From Paramacrobiotus metropolitanus (taxonomy: Eukaryota; Tardigrada; Eutardigrada; Parachela; Macrobiotidae), in contig NW_026570264.1 in assembly GCF_019649055.1 (NCBI RefSeq), forward strand, positions 558,001 through 622,000: 64,000 nucleotides of DNA, in the 5' to 3' direction. Within the stretch, counting starts at the first letter, position 1; each line of letters begins with the position of its first letter. Below are positions 43,571-54,013 of the stretch, in pieces. The notes under the pieces were generated by a model, which worked only from the letters and a program-made list of their open reading frames with translations, was not told the DNA's origin and ran no database searches. A program made the translations under genes and the position numbers.

Positions 43571-45932
43571 AGTGGAGTTGTACCGAGTGGAGTTTATTAC
43601 ACCGTTGTCCAGCATTTATACGTAAACACATCCGTTTGCATCCTCCGGCTTCCAGTTAATGCACCTGATACTGTTTTCGCAACGCACGCAATGTGTAAAA
43701 TGCTAAAACCTTGCTGTTCGAGCGTTGTAATTTGTCATAAACCAGTACCGCTACGTCGTCCCCTGCAACCAGACTTTATTCTCCGGTCACCCAAGCTTTC
43801 CGGCCTTCTGATTTCCGGTTGCCGCACCAGTTTACAACAAGGACGTTGTGGTACTTGTGGATATGTGGTAGGAATCTCCGGGAATTCAATCGAAAAAGTG
43901 ATTAAAAGAGAAATTACGTAACACAAATGAAGAAGCCAGCAATCAAACGTGGCGCTCTATCAATCATGCGGACAGCGGAAAACAGATGAGGCAGTATAAA
44001 ACTTAACTTTTTTTGATATACTGACACTGTACGCATGATATGGATCACGGGTGACACCTTAAGCTTAAAAAAATTTGCTCAGATTGATAGTCTCCCGTAA
44101 AATAAGAAAGCCGAAGTAAATGTACAGGAATTCGATACCATGTACAGGGCCATTTCCCTTATTAATTTAAGAACGATGTACGAGCCCGACGAGAAATTGT
44201 GCCTTATTAAATTTAAATGTAGCAAAATTTACGAACTCAGAAGTCCCGCAAAATTCCATATTACGGCGCGCCGCAAAACACTGCTTAAACACGTAATAGA
44301 TCAAACACATAATGTGGTTTGGTTGCCGCTCGTACATGCCAGATGTTTTAGTAAGAATAACCGTAATAACTTGTAGTAACCGTAATTACTTGGCAAATGG
44401 TGGCCGACAAAAGTCGATGCAGACAAGCAGTAAGAAGTGGTGTATCTGTGGAACGCAATTTTTTATTACGAATTTACGATGGACGTATTATGGTGGTCAT
44501 CATTCAAAGCGCTAGTTCAGCTCTGCGGCGGTTGCCTGAGAACAATGACAATGTGGAAATGTGCTCGAAATCTGCAGTAATTCGATTAAAATCATGAAAA
44601 GACAAATTAGTGAAAAAGAGTACGGTTTGTACTATGTAGTTCGCTCTTCCTCCTTGGTTACCGTATCATTTCAGTATTTAGTGTTTGTAATATTGCTGCG
44701 CTCCAAAGTCAATAATTCTTTGGTCTTCCCATACTTGTGACCGTTAATTTTTGAGCGGAAAATCGTTTGTTTTGTTAAAAAAAATAATTTTTGTTTTGAA
44801 AATCCTAACAATATTCCCGGGACTACTAAGGAGTTTCTAAAGACTAAGCACAACCAAAACAGAGAAGCACGCTAATATCCTTTTCGAAACACTAAGACTT
44901 CAATAAATGTGTGCATATATATTCAAAAAATGCAGGTATTGTTTACTAAACTTGCATTTTTGATAATGAATCTAGCCAGCTGTTTATTTCCAAAATAATT
45001 TTTTTCGAAAAATTTGATTTATGTATATGTGTCAGTTTACCGAGTTTGAGTTCATTACATCTTTGCCCATACATTACGTAATCACATCCGTTTGCATCCT
45101 CTTGGAAGCCGTCAATTGACGGCCCCGCTGAACATGCCGGCACGCCACGTTACTGTTCTTTGACGTCCTTTTGCAACGCGAGGCAGGCATATTGTCCAGG
45201 GAATTGGGAAGGACAAGAGTACAAGAAGACAAGAGTAGAAAAAGTACAATCGTTTTTTTTAAATTCCACCCGAGGTCTACCATGCGATGTTTTAGTGACT
45301 GCCGCGTTTTGTAGAAAATTATCCTGAAGTCCGTGGGAGCTGGTTGGGAACCCTTCGAGGTATGTTTTGACACCAAATAGCCTCGAGAGAACTGGACACC
45401 GGCTACCCTAGCCACAGTTCTGGTCAAAACTGTTAAGACGTACGAAATATACTGTTTCCTGGCTTGGTGACACGCTGTTTCCGGCGTTGCGTCTGCTTTC
45501 CTGTTATGCTTCGTTTTAATATGAAACCGTACAAGTTGTGCGCATACCCTGAATTGTGAACCCGTTTGTGCGCGCAGCATCCGTTTGAATTCTGCTGTCA
45601 ACTTCTGGTTATTTTAATTCGTGAGCTGGGCAACCAGACGTTCTGCGCAAACGCAGTTTTCAAGGTCACCATGAACAGGTAAGGGGCTGTAGAATGACTT
45701 TGAGAGATATTAAAAGTGTTTTCGATCGCGAAAGCGACGAACCTGACTACTTGTCTGATTTCCCGATTTGTTAAGAATTTATGATTGAGTAGTTAAATAT
45801 TTAAGTATTTATTTATTAGGTATTTAAGCATTTCTTAATTATTTAGGATTTATTAGGTAGTTAAATATGAAATGAATTTTCCGTATTAAGTACATACTTA
45901 ATAAGTACAGATATAGATACGATTATTCAGGA
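43571..45932. other. Intergenic stretch without a recognised gene
   Basis: The open frames here (76 codons at 43,691 plus, 78 at 44,140 plus, 175 at 45,601-45,074 minus) have no recognised domain. The 175-codon frame begins within a partial reverse copy of the dispersed GCGCGCACAAAC repeat (about 45,530-45,600), which argues against a real gene. (TTAAGTATT)-type AT-rich sequence precedes the Helitron at 45,933. Confidence 0.4.
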
Positions 45933-47562
45933 CTAGCTGTCCCCGCGCAAATTGCGCGGAATAATAAAAGAAGATTAATTCAATGCAAAAAACATAAATG
46001 TTCTCAACTACTTCTGTAGATCTAAGTATTTTTCTGAAGAAATCATAGATTTTTAATGTTACTGGACTGCCAGGACAACCGTTGACATGAGCATACGAAA
46101 TTTTTCAAATTTTCTTTCCGGAAGTGGGCCGGTTTTCGGTTTAGCTCTTCAGAACGAATTCTTTGCACCATTCCAGTAAATGATAATTTAATACTATTAG
46201 AAATGTTATTTGCCCAGCTGCAAAATAGTAGCTTTGTAAGTCAAATTTCAAATACAAATAATGCTACCTGCTCATTTTTACTATCGCGAATCGAGCGATC
46301 AGCCGCGCGAATCGCGAATTCCGTTGTACCAGTAGCCTTGCAGTTGCAGACCTGCAGTCTAGACGTACTGATTGAAAATGAACCAAACACTCCGGCTTGA
46401 CAATCAAATTATCAAAAATTATCCGATTTCCAATTGATTTTCTGGTGGTAGTTGTATTCCCTACGCAATCAATGGTAAATTACTTTTTACAAAAACCTAA
46501 ATTAACTAAATAGCAATTTTAAAACGTTGTAATATTTCGTTCATCGCTTGTTTAGTGGAAAATATAAAGCAGGTTGCCTTGCTTGCTGCTTCGCGAGCTC
46601 CGCTCGCGCCACAGCTCGGCGTCGCCTGCGGCTCCGCCTTCCATGAAAAACTGACGAAATTTTTTCGAGTTTCGCAAAATTTCTCGTTTTCATCAATGGA
46701 GTATTCCACCTTGGATGACGCGCCCAACGACCGTGAAGCAATCACTAATATAAAAAAAGTTTGTTTGTAGCCATGTACTCGTAGGTCTGCTGCAGTTAGT
46801 ACACATCACCCAACTTAAGCGCATGGGGGATATGCAGCTGCCAGCTTGCGGTCCATAAACCTTAAAGTTCTATACTTGTACATGAAAATTAATGTAACAC
46901 CAACACTAAACGTGCAATTCCACCTTTCTCGGACATTTATTTTTTCCACAGAAAACAAATTAACCCGCAACTTGCGGTGCGCAAGTTGCGGGTTAATTTG
47001 TTTTCTGTGGAAATTTTGTCTTCGGCGGCATATCAGTACCAATGGCAACCGCCCGTGGAAACATTGTAACTTTAAACTGGTCAAACCCTGGGAACGGCAG
47101 ATCCTTGAGAAACAGTTTTGAGCACTTCCCTACTCGCAGAATTTGTTAGGTCTTCAGTCTTTCTTTCCTAAGAACTTACTTTTTCTGAAGCCATTTGTTG
47201 ATAAAAAAAATTTATAATTTCATTCAAGAACCAGTACTAAGTTCTCGAGTCATAAACACGTACTATCCGTCTTCAGTCCCAGCAAAGCTGGCCAAAATGC
47301 GCTTTAGCTGTCGAGACAGTGGTGGGGTGGTCAGCTTTGCAGGGGTGGATTCTCAACTTTTCCCATTGGCTTTCTTTGTTAAAGTTTTTTGAAGTTTTCT
47401 TTTAAACGTTTTTTTTCTCTAAAAACCGAGTTGCGATGGCAAATCTACCCACTAAGGGCTATCGAATGATACTTAGACATAGAAGTTCGATTCGGTAGAT
47501 GGAGCTGACGAACAGGACAGAGTGGGGATTTCGTTGAGGCTTACGCGATTATTATATGGTGA
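45933..47562 (-). mobile_element. Non-autonomous Helitron, copy B
   Basis: On the minus strand it starts A|TCACCATATAATAATCGCG and ends with the CCGCGCAATTTGCGCGG hairpin and GGACAGCTAG|T. At 1,630 bp it is nearly identical to copy A and inverted relative to it, with about 4.9 kb between. It lacks the gypsy insertion and so shows the pre-insertion site (TTAGT complement at 46,505-46,509). A perfect 34-bp-arm hairpin lies at 46,943-47,013. Confidence 0.85.
46943..47013. repeat. Perfect 34-bp-arm hairpin inside Helitron copy B
   Basis: Arms of 34 bp without mismatch and a 3-nt loop (GTG). The arm begins TTTCCACAGAAAACAAATTA. Confidence 0.9.
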
Positions 47563-48002
47563 TGATGATGATTTTAAGCCCTCCACGCCATTCTTAAAAT
47601 GCACATAACAAACTGCTAACAGCACTTAGTAGTAGCCCTCCATAGGAGTCTACTGTCTACCGTACAAACTTTATAATTAAGCCAAACCAAAGCAAAGGAA
47701 AATAGATTTTATAAAGATAAGACCGAGTTTTATCTCAGTTGAAGCTCGGTATTTCCTTTACAAAAACTGTTGAAGACTTCCAATTCTGCTGTACATGTGC
47801 TGTCAAAACGGAAAGTGTCGCTTATTAATGTTCATGGTATAATCCTATTCTGACTTCTGTATCTATTCTAACTTCCGCAAGAAGATACCTGTAATTACAG
47901 TGGATTAACAACGATGCAATTACTAATAGGTCACTGCACTTTTTTCAAGCGCTTAGCGAAATCCCTGGATGATCGTCCGGTACCCACTACCAAAGGTTGG
48001 GT
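47563..48002. other. Intergenic stretch without a recognised gene
   Basis: A (GAT)n run borders the Helitron end. Nothing else recognised. Confidence 0.4.
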
Positions 48003-48384
48003 TCAGCCGTCATGATGTGGCGGTGGACAGGGACACGAACCGACGCAGGCCACGTTCACGCCTACGAGTGTAAACGCGCTTCAGTGCAGCTGTCATGGTC
48101 TAACCCATAGAAAAACAATAAAGGGCGATGGTACTTAGTCTTCTCATACCGTAACACCCAATCCAGCATTCGTTCGTATACGTCCGTCCATCCGCTCCAC
48201 ATAGTGGATCATAATTGCTGTGACCCCGGCACTCAGTCCCACATGTTCACCACTGGTGACATTAATCACTAACGGTACAGAAAAGGATTGCTATACGCTA
48301 TGTTGTGCCTCTTGTTTTCATCAACATGATCTTACCGGCAAAGAACAACATCGACAGCATAAAAACCGTCACTGAATTTGCCAT
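48003..48384 (-). pseudogene. Kazal-type secreted protein, minus strand, probably broken
   Basis: Exon 1 (48,384-48,336) is a signal peptide (MANSVTVFMLSMLFFAG) with donor G|GTAAGA, phase 1. Exon 2 (about 48,268-48,150) encodes TCGTECRGHSNYDPLCGADG and then RTYTNECWIGCYG, a complete Kazal core. Exon 3 (48,061-48,003) encodes VNVACVGSCPCPPPHHDG and a stop, matching the tail of the 49,607 gene. Exon 2 measured from its best acceptor (CCGTTAG) is 119 bp, one short of a multiple of three. Upstream of TCGTEC the Kazal frame hits TGA, and no other AG gives the right phase. I read this as a one-base deletion in the first part of exon 2, although a sequence error would look the same. Confidence 0.6.
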
Positions 48385-48864
48385 TGTTACTACGAGGGGC
48401 AGCTCTGATACTGACTTGCAAAATAGCAACAACAGAAAAACGTTACTGTGGCACGCGAGATTATTTATATAACACCTAGCCACACAGGAGAGCTGTTCGG
48501 GGTTTTCCCAGTTTGGTCTCCTTAACTTAAGCCCACTATTAAATTGCCATTATACTGCTTATTTATGTTGCCAGTGTGGGCTATCCACAAAAGCATAAGA
48601 GTGTGGATGTTTCTTCGGACTTGTTTATGTTGACTACGCAATGTGCATTACGGGCCAATACAGCATAAACCCACAGCAGCAAAAAATCGCGAAAATTCAG
48701 CAAAACGGCTCTTAATAGCGCTATTGAATTATGAGGTGTTGTGCGGGGTGGAAGCTAGGTATAAAAATAAATCTGTTACGCTTGGTCGTAAACACGTTTA
48801 TCTTACATTACTTTGGTTATCAGTTATCACTGACATGTAAATACTGCATTCAGCTCAAGAATTT

Positions 48865-48913
48865 GTGCAGGTTGTCCTAATAGCAGCGTGCCTAATCGCA
48901 GATGCCGTCATCG
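48865..48913 (+). pseudogene. Possible orphan signal-peptide exon
   Basis: Forty-nine bases ending in a good donor (CG|GTAAGC) translate as VQVVLIAACLIADAVIG. The length, phase 1 and hydrophobic profile are those of the Kazal signal exons, but the first codon is GTG instead of ATG and no Kazal core exon follows before 49,607. It may be the remains of a lost copy, or chance. Confidence 0.25.
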
Positions 48914-49490
48914 GTAAGCAACATTGCTGCATAAGAACAAATTACTCAAGTATACTGTGTATGTGACAAAGTATCAGGCATGTGACAAAACGACCATGCG
49001 CAATTCGTAAGACCTCATAATTCACCTCATAATTATAAGGCGGAAGTTCCCATAATTGCCCGGTAAAATGTCTTGTATGTACCTGTACCTCTTCTCTACC
49101 TGCTGCACCAAAGTATGCCACCACCATGAGTTGTGAAATCCATAAAAGCGGCTGTTTACACACAATTTAAAACTTCCGCTCGCCATAATGGTTACCAGCT
49201 GCACTAGGCAAATATTTTGCTTTCATTGTGCGACATACGCTGTTGTCTGTTGTCGAATATCGCATTGTCGCCTTCATCGAAGATAAATCCGCAAATGTTT
49301 GCTGACGATCGTAAAAGGCAGAACAGTGGAAAATATTGATCAGCTGCCGGATAAGGCATTCAGATTGCTTCCGCAGTGCTGTAAACATTTCGTGTCTACA
49401 GACTGTTTTGGAGGCTGCTGTGCAACAGGAAAACCACAACAGTCTGGAAAGCGGGGAATTCCAGGTGTGCTGCCATTGCAGTCTTAACCG

Positions 49491-49497
49491 TATAAAA
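49491..49497 (+). promoter_or_regulatory. Candidate TATA box of the Kazal gene at 49,607
   Basis: TATAAAA lies 110 bp upstream of the start codon in a region without other features. Position is compatible with transcription starting about 80 bp before the ATG. Confidence 0.35.
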
Positions 49498-49606
49498 ACA
49501 AATGTTCACCGATATAAAATGTGCTATAGTGAAACTGGTTCAGTAGATCAGTGCGATTGGTAACTGATTTTAAATTATTATTCCGGTCAAGAGTTCTTGT
49601 TTGAAA

Positions 49607-50005
49607 ATGGGCAAGACGATTAAAATCATCTTGGTGGCGTTTCTTGTATTATGCGGTGAGCTGTTACAAATAATAATTAATGAGTTTAACATTACCAGCA
49701 TTACCAGAAGTATCTCGCTGTTTGTTGAATTAATTTACGCGCTAATTTATTTATAACCTTTTAAACAGTGATCAGCCAGATCGCGGCGCAGACGTTCTGC
49801 GCGTGTCCGAAAATCCTGCATCCGGTATGCGGATCTGACGGACGTACGTACTCCAACGAATGCCTGGCAGAATGTGCCGGTAAGCAACCCGAACTGCGTA
49901 ATGTAAGCCATCAGTGCCTTCGGCCTATAGGATTCTAATCAGATGCTGGTTTGTACAGGAGCCGCTGTTTTATGTAATGGGAACTGTCCTTGCATGAGCG
50001 GATGA
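49607..50005 (+). CDS. Small secreted Kazal-type inhibitor (3 exons)
   Basis: Exons 49,607-49,655, 49,769-49,879 and 49,959-50,005 give 68 residues. Exon 1 is a signal peptide ([17 protein letters not shown]). Exon 2 is a textbook Kazal core: [20 protein letters not shown] followed by SNECLAEC. Exon 3 is a short Cys tail ([11 protein letters not shown]). Both introns are phase 1, with donors GTGAG and GTAAG and acceptors AACAG and TACAG. All Kazal landmark residues are present, so this is the copy most likely to inhibit a serine protease; the reactive-site region is the KILHPVC loop. It stands head to head with the broken minus-strand copy 1.2 kb away, which shares its CPC tail. Confidence 0.88.
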
Positions 50006-51091
50006 ACGGACCCCACTTACTGTACAATTTGCCTCCTTCCTCCTTTGAAGCATTTATGTATCAAACGGCCATACTTTCTTGCTGGCGCTTATTTTCGCAT
50101 GTACAGTTGTTTCTTTCCTTTCTGTTCTCATTCAGATTGTGTACATACAGTAATTTGCTGCCGATTTCTAAATTGATTTGTGTACAGACAAACAAGAATC
50201 AGTGTGCAGCAATGATTCAAGTGCAAGTACAGAGTGTAATTATACATGCTGATGCAAATACGAAGTGCGTGATATACAGTATTGCCTACCTGATTGTGAG
50301 TTCATCAGTTATTTTAGTACATAATATCGAAAGACATTGAAATTTTTCAGAAAAAAACGTTGCATTATGTGTCATTTTTCGGTTTTCGAACTCGGAGTTG
50401 TTTGATGATGTGCGCGCAATAACCAACTCCTATAATACAAAAAAACCAGGATGTAAGAATTTTGTCATCGGAGAGTATGTGTGAGCACTACATAAATTAA
50501 TGGATGTAAGAAATCCAATATCCGCCGCATGGTTTATCTACCTTATTGAATTGATGCGGACCATTTGTGCCACGGTGTTTCCATGATGTTATTCAAATTT
50601 CAAATGCGTTTCAAAATTTAAACTTAATTTAAATTGGAAAGAAATGCCAGAATTCAGGTTCCATGTCAAAACGATCTCTATGCTTATGTGCCTTTTTCTG
50701 CAGAACTGGAAAGAGATTGGTTCATAATGAGACTATTGATTCGCCTTCTTGCAATTAAACTTTCGCAATTTATTTCGCCCATAACTTGCCAACCGGATGC
50801 AGCGCGCACAAACGGTTTCCACATCAACGTATAAAAAAATTTGGCTGCCGAATGCAACAAAACGATGCAAAAAAGTGTTAGGGACTGTGTGAAAGTGGAA
50901 GTTTTCGTGTATGTTCCCAAATTTGACACCCTGTGCCCGGCCACTTCCCTTGAGCCATACACACCATCACCATATACGGTGATTTCTTATGTATAGTGGT
51001 GCCCTTGTTTTCGGAGGGACTTGTGTATAGCATAACAGGATACATACAGTACGGCAATGATTTCGATAAATCATCGACGATAAACAGGATA
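50006..51091. other. Intergenic stretch with a dispersed repeat copy
   Basis: About 50,580-50,910 is a copy of the dispersed family (CCGGATGCAGCGCGCACAAAC, then GATGCAAAAAAGTGTTAG) in plus orientation. No gene recognised, although AT-rich frames of 66-116 codons occur. Confidence 0.45.
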
Positions 51092-52596
51092 TTAATACTG
51101 ATCTTTCGACACCGTTAACTCTGAAGCAGGACGCCAGCTTGGTGACACCAAGTTTTTAAACAGTTTTCTGTAGCAGCTATCTTTTGGCCGCTGCATTCGG
51201 CATTCCTTCCTCCACCGATTAATCCAAGGGATCGTCAACAGGTTCGATGCACCGAAGCAGTAACGACCCAACATCCGGTCAACGGAGGCGGCGATTAGTC
51301 TGGCCGTTGCCGGCGATACAGCATCCGGTCGCTTCCTGGTCAGGACGGATACGTAAGGTCGCCGGCATAACCCCGATGTTATGTTGTGGGCGTGGCATTC
51401 GTAGTACACCATGTAGGAATGGTAGTCTGTCGATAGTACAAACGCCGATGCCATTCCTGCAAGTATGCAAACCGAAACACACATAAAAAAATTGATTTTG
51501 GAAGAATCACTTTTTACAAACATCTAAAAAACTACACTAATAATAAAATGATAAATAAATGAATTAATTTTAATTCCACAATTAGGCGTACGTATTCCAG
51601 CACAAATCATAATTATAGTTTCAGCATTAACGCAGAATTTAAAAAAAAACTAAATTATTAAGCAAATGTTCATATAAAATTTCTTAGTACGTCTTGGTTT
51701 GGATCAATCAAACTGAAACCTAGGAAGCCAAAATTTACCCAGAAAAATATCGCTTTCATTGGTGGCATAATCCACGAAAAATGTATCTTTAACTTGACCA
51801 CTTATGGCTATTTGCAGTAAACTGGCGGTTGGAAAACAGGATGTACTGTCGTTATCTTGATGACTGATTTCGACGATGCTGCTAAGCCGTTCCACCATTA
51901 AACCATTCTCGTCGCCGGCCGCGTCCGGGATCTTTTCCGTGAGGCGGCGGAACTCCGCGATATAATTAGCGACCGGCAGATCGCTGGATGTCCAGTAGCT
52001 GTTCCAGTACAGATACCCGTACCACTTTCCTAAAATCTAACTAGCACAAAAATGCAAACTTCTGGGTAGCTTTTCCGCACAGCACTTCTTTAAACCTTTA
52101 TCAAAATTTAAATTTTATATGTACTATTGTACGTAAATAACAGTTATAAAATCCCTTCTCTTATTTTTATAAGATTACATGATGTTAAAACAGTTAATTA
52201 ATGAATTTATTTTATTTTGGCGGCTTCGACTCAACTTTGACCAGCGTAAGCAACCTACCAGTTTGGGATCAATTTTCATTGGTTGAATGTAATTCGGCAG
52301 TGCCGGTTGTGCGTCGGTTGGACAGTGTATGCTGTGGTAGCGACGGAATGGAATATGGTCGGTGGTCAGCGTTGTCTGGTTCTCCGTGTTATCCTGTTTG
52401 CGCCACATAATCTTCCCCTCCGAACGATCTGTAAAGCAAACAACGGAAACAGGGTTACCACACTAATTTATAATAAAGACAAGAAATTATAAAGAAAGCA
52501 GTCATAGAGAGTGTCGCTTTTTTGGCCAACCTGAGTATTACCAAGAGCGGTGCATAGTACGAGGAAAACGATATTGATGAACACACGAAATTCCAT
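51092..52596 (-). CDS. Apolipoprotein D-like secreted lipocalin, gene 1
   Basis: Minus-strand exons 52,596-52,542, 52,428-52,259, 52,036-51,739 and 51,456-51,092 give 295 residues; intron phases are 1, 0, 1. Exon 1 is a signal peptide (MEFRVFINIVFLVLCTALG). Exon 2 is a polar linker ending HCPTDAQPALPNYIQPMKID. Exon 3 opens with ILGKWYGYLYW, the GxW lipocalin motif. Exon 4 has VLSTDYHSYMVYYEC (TDY motif) and VLTRKRPD. ApoD has the same order, a Cys-Pro lead before LGRWY and then TDYENYALVYSC, which is the basis for the call. Seven conserved Cys are shared with the other four genes: one in exon 2, one in exon 3, five in exon 4. It should fold as an extracellular barrel carrying a small hydrophobic ligand; the ligand cannot be read from sequence. 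An NIT glycosylation site lies in exon 4. Confidence 0.85.
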
Positions 52597-54013
52597 AATT
52601 CCCGGTAATGTTCGCCGATATGTATTGAAACATAAAAAATAACAGTGATGGCATGCAAACTAATTTATTCTGCTAAAAACCGTAATATTGGAATCAGATG
52701 TCGAATCATGTCAGTGTTGCTAAGCTGTGTTCATTGCTCTGGATTTGGCGTTATTTAATTCAGCTGTTGTTTTTGCTGGAAGAATACATAACCTTGGTTG
52801 CATCTGTGTTACGAAACACCGTTTATCATCGTAGTTCGATTTGTCGTATTCAGCGCGCTTAACGGAAGTTACTGTAACAAGCGTGCTTTTGTATTTATCA
52901 GCCGACTGTGCTTGTGCAGTACTGGGACTTGTGCAGCTGGTGGTGCTGTTATGTTAAGAAATACGGAATTAAATACCTTTTCTTCCCCGGTTCCGCCGCG
53001 CTAGGCGCATTGTGGGCGTAACTACTGTATTTGGTTATCCACAGCCATGGCTGTTTTGGCCGATTTAATTACTTGTTAATAGAATAACTGTTAAACCGCT
53101 CCGCTTGAGAAAAAAATATAATGTTGTAATATTTAATTTACTATTGAACAGAAAAGCCAAACTACAGCAGTCAATGATGCTTAAATTGTTTGATGTTTTC
53201 CCCAGGCAGACTTTAGGTTACTGTTTATTTCTTGACGTTAAATTAAAATTCGGCTGATATAATTTTAGCAAAAACAATACTAAATAAAACAGTGCTTTCC
53301 GCGCATTACTATAGCACTGAAACTTAAGGAAACTAAAGTCCAAGAAGTAAGTACTTCAAAAAAGTACCGCCTGGATTCTGCTGAAAGCAGTGTCTGATTG
53401 TGGCATCTCAGTGTGAATTGTGAACCCGTGAAGCTGTCTCTCTCGGTGTAACCCGTTACGCAAGCCGTAAATTACGTGGCGTTGAATATGTAGTAACGCT
53501 CCTAATGATGCGGTATCCACAAAACTAAGGCAGTTATATAGGTAACTCATGACCTTGTGGAGTAACGCGGCAGACTGAATGTCGCATTGTTGCGTAACCC
53601 TTCGTAAAATGTAAGATGAGCTTACATAACGCGGAGCGGTAAATTTATGACGAGTATCTATATTTGTACAAGATGCTTGTTCCTGCGTGAATAAAGCGAT
53701 CCTTTATTCCAGTTTGATTAGCGAAAAGCAAAATTAAAAACCGACACACAATATGTGTTAAAATTATGCATTTAAAGATTAAAAAATTTTATTTGCAGTA
53801 ACGGCTGACTAAAAACGGTAACAGTAACTGCCTAGTACTGCCTAGTTCCACGCAATTGTAGAATATTTGTTTTCTTTTTTTGGCCAGTGCAGGAATCTTC
53901 TTTTTGCAAACTCATACAGCACACGCGTTCATTAGGCAGTACATTGATTCTAAAGTAGAAGTACGAATACAGACGAGTCGTAATGACGATCGTTTAAAAG
54001 GGAAAAAACCGTT
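52597..54013. promoter_or_regulatory. Upstream region of lipocalin gene 1 with bZIP-type octamers
   Basis: No coding region recognised. Palindromic octamers TTACGCAA (53,456-53,463) and TTGCGTAA (53,590-53,597) fit C/EBP or PAR-bZIP sites, with further TAACGC and TTACGT half-sites between 53,450 and 53,640. They lie 0.9-1.0 kb upstream of the gene 1 start. The same region is downstream of gene 2, so the link to gene 1 is inferred from orientation. Confidence 0.4.

Noticed and set aside
43691-43921. 76-codon Cys- and Pro-containing frame with a CGTCGY stretch
   Set aside because: Looked zinc-finger-like at first, but the Cys spacing fits no known motif and there is no flanking support.
45074-45601. 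175-codon minus-strand frame
   Set aside because: It begins inside a copy of the dispersed repeat and shows no domain; treated as chance.
51247-51486. Plus-strand frames opposite the lipocalin exons
   Set aside because: Shadows of the minus-strand exons, which carry the motifs and splice sites.
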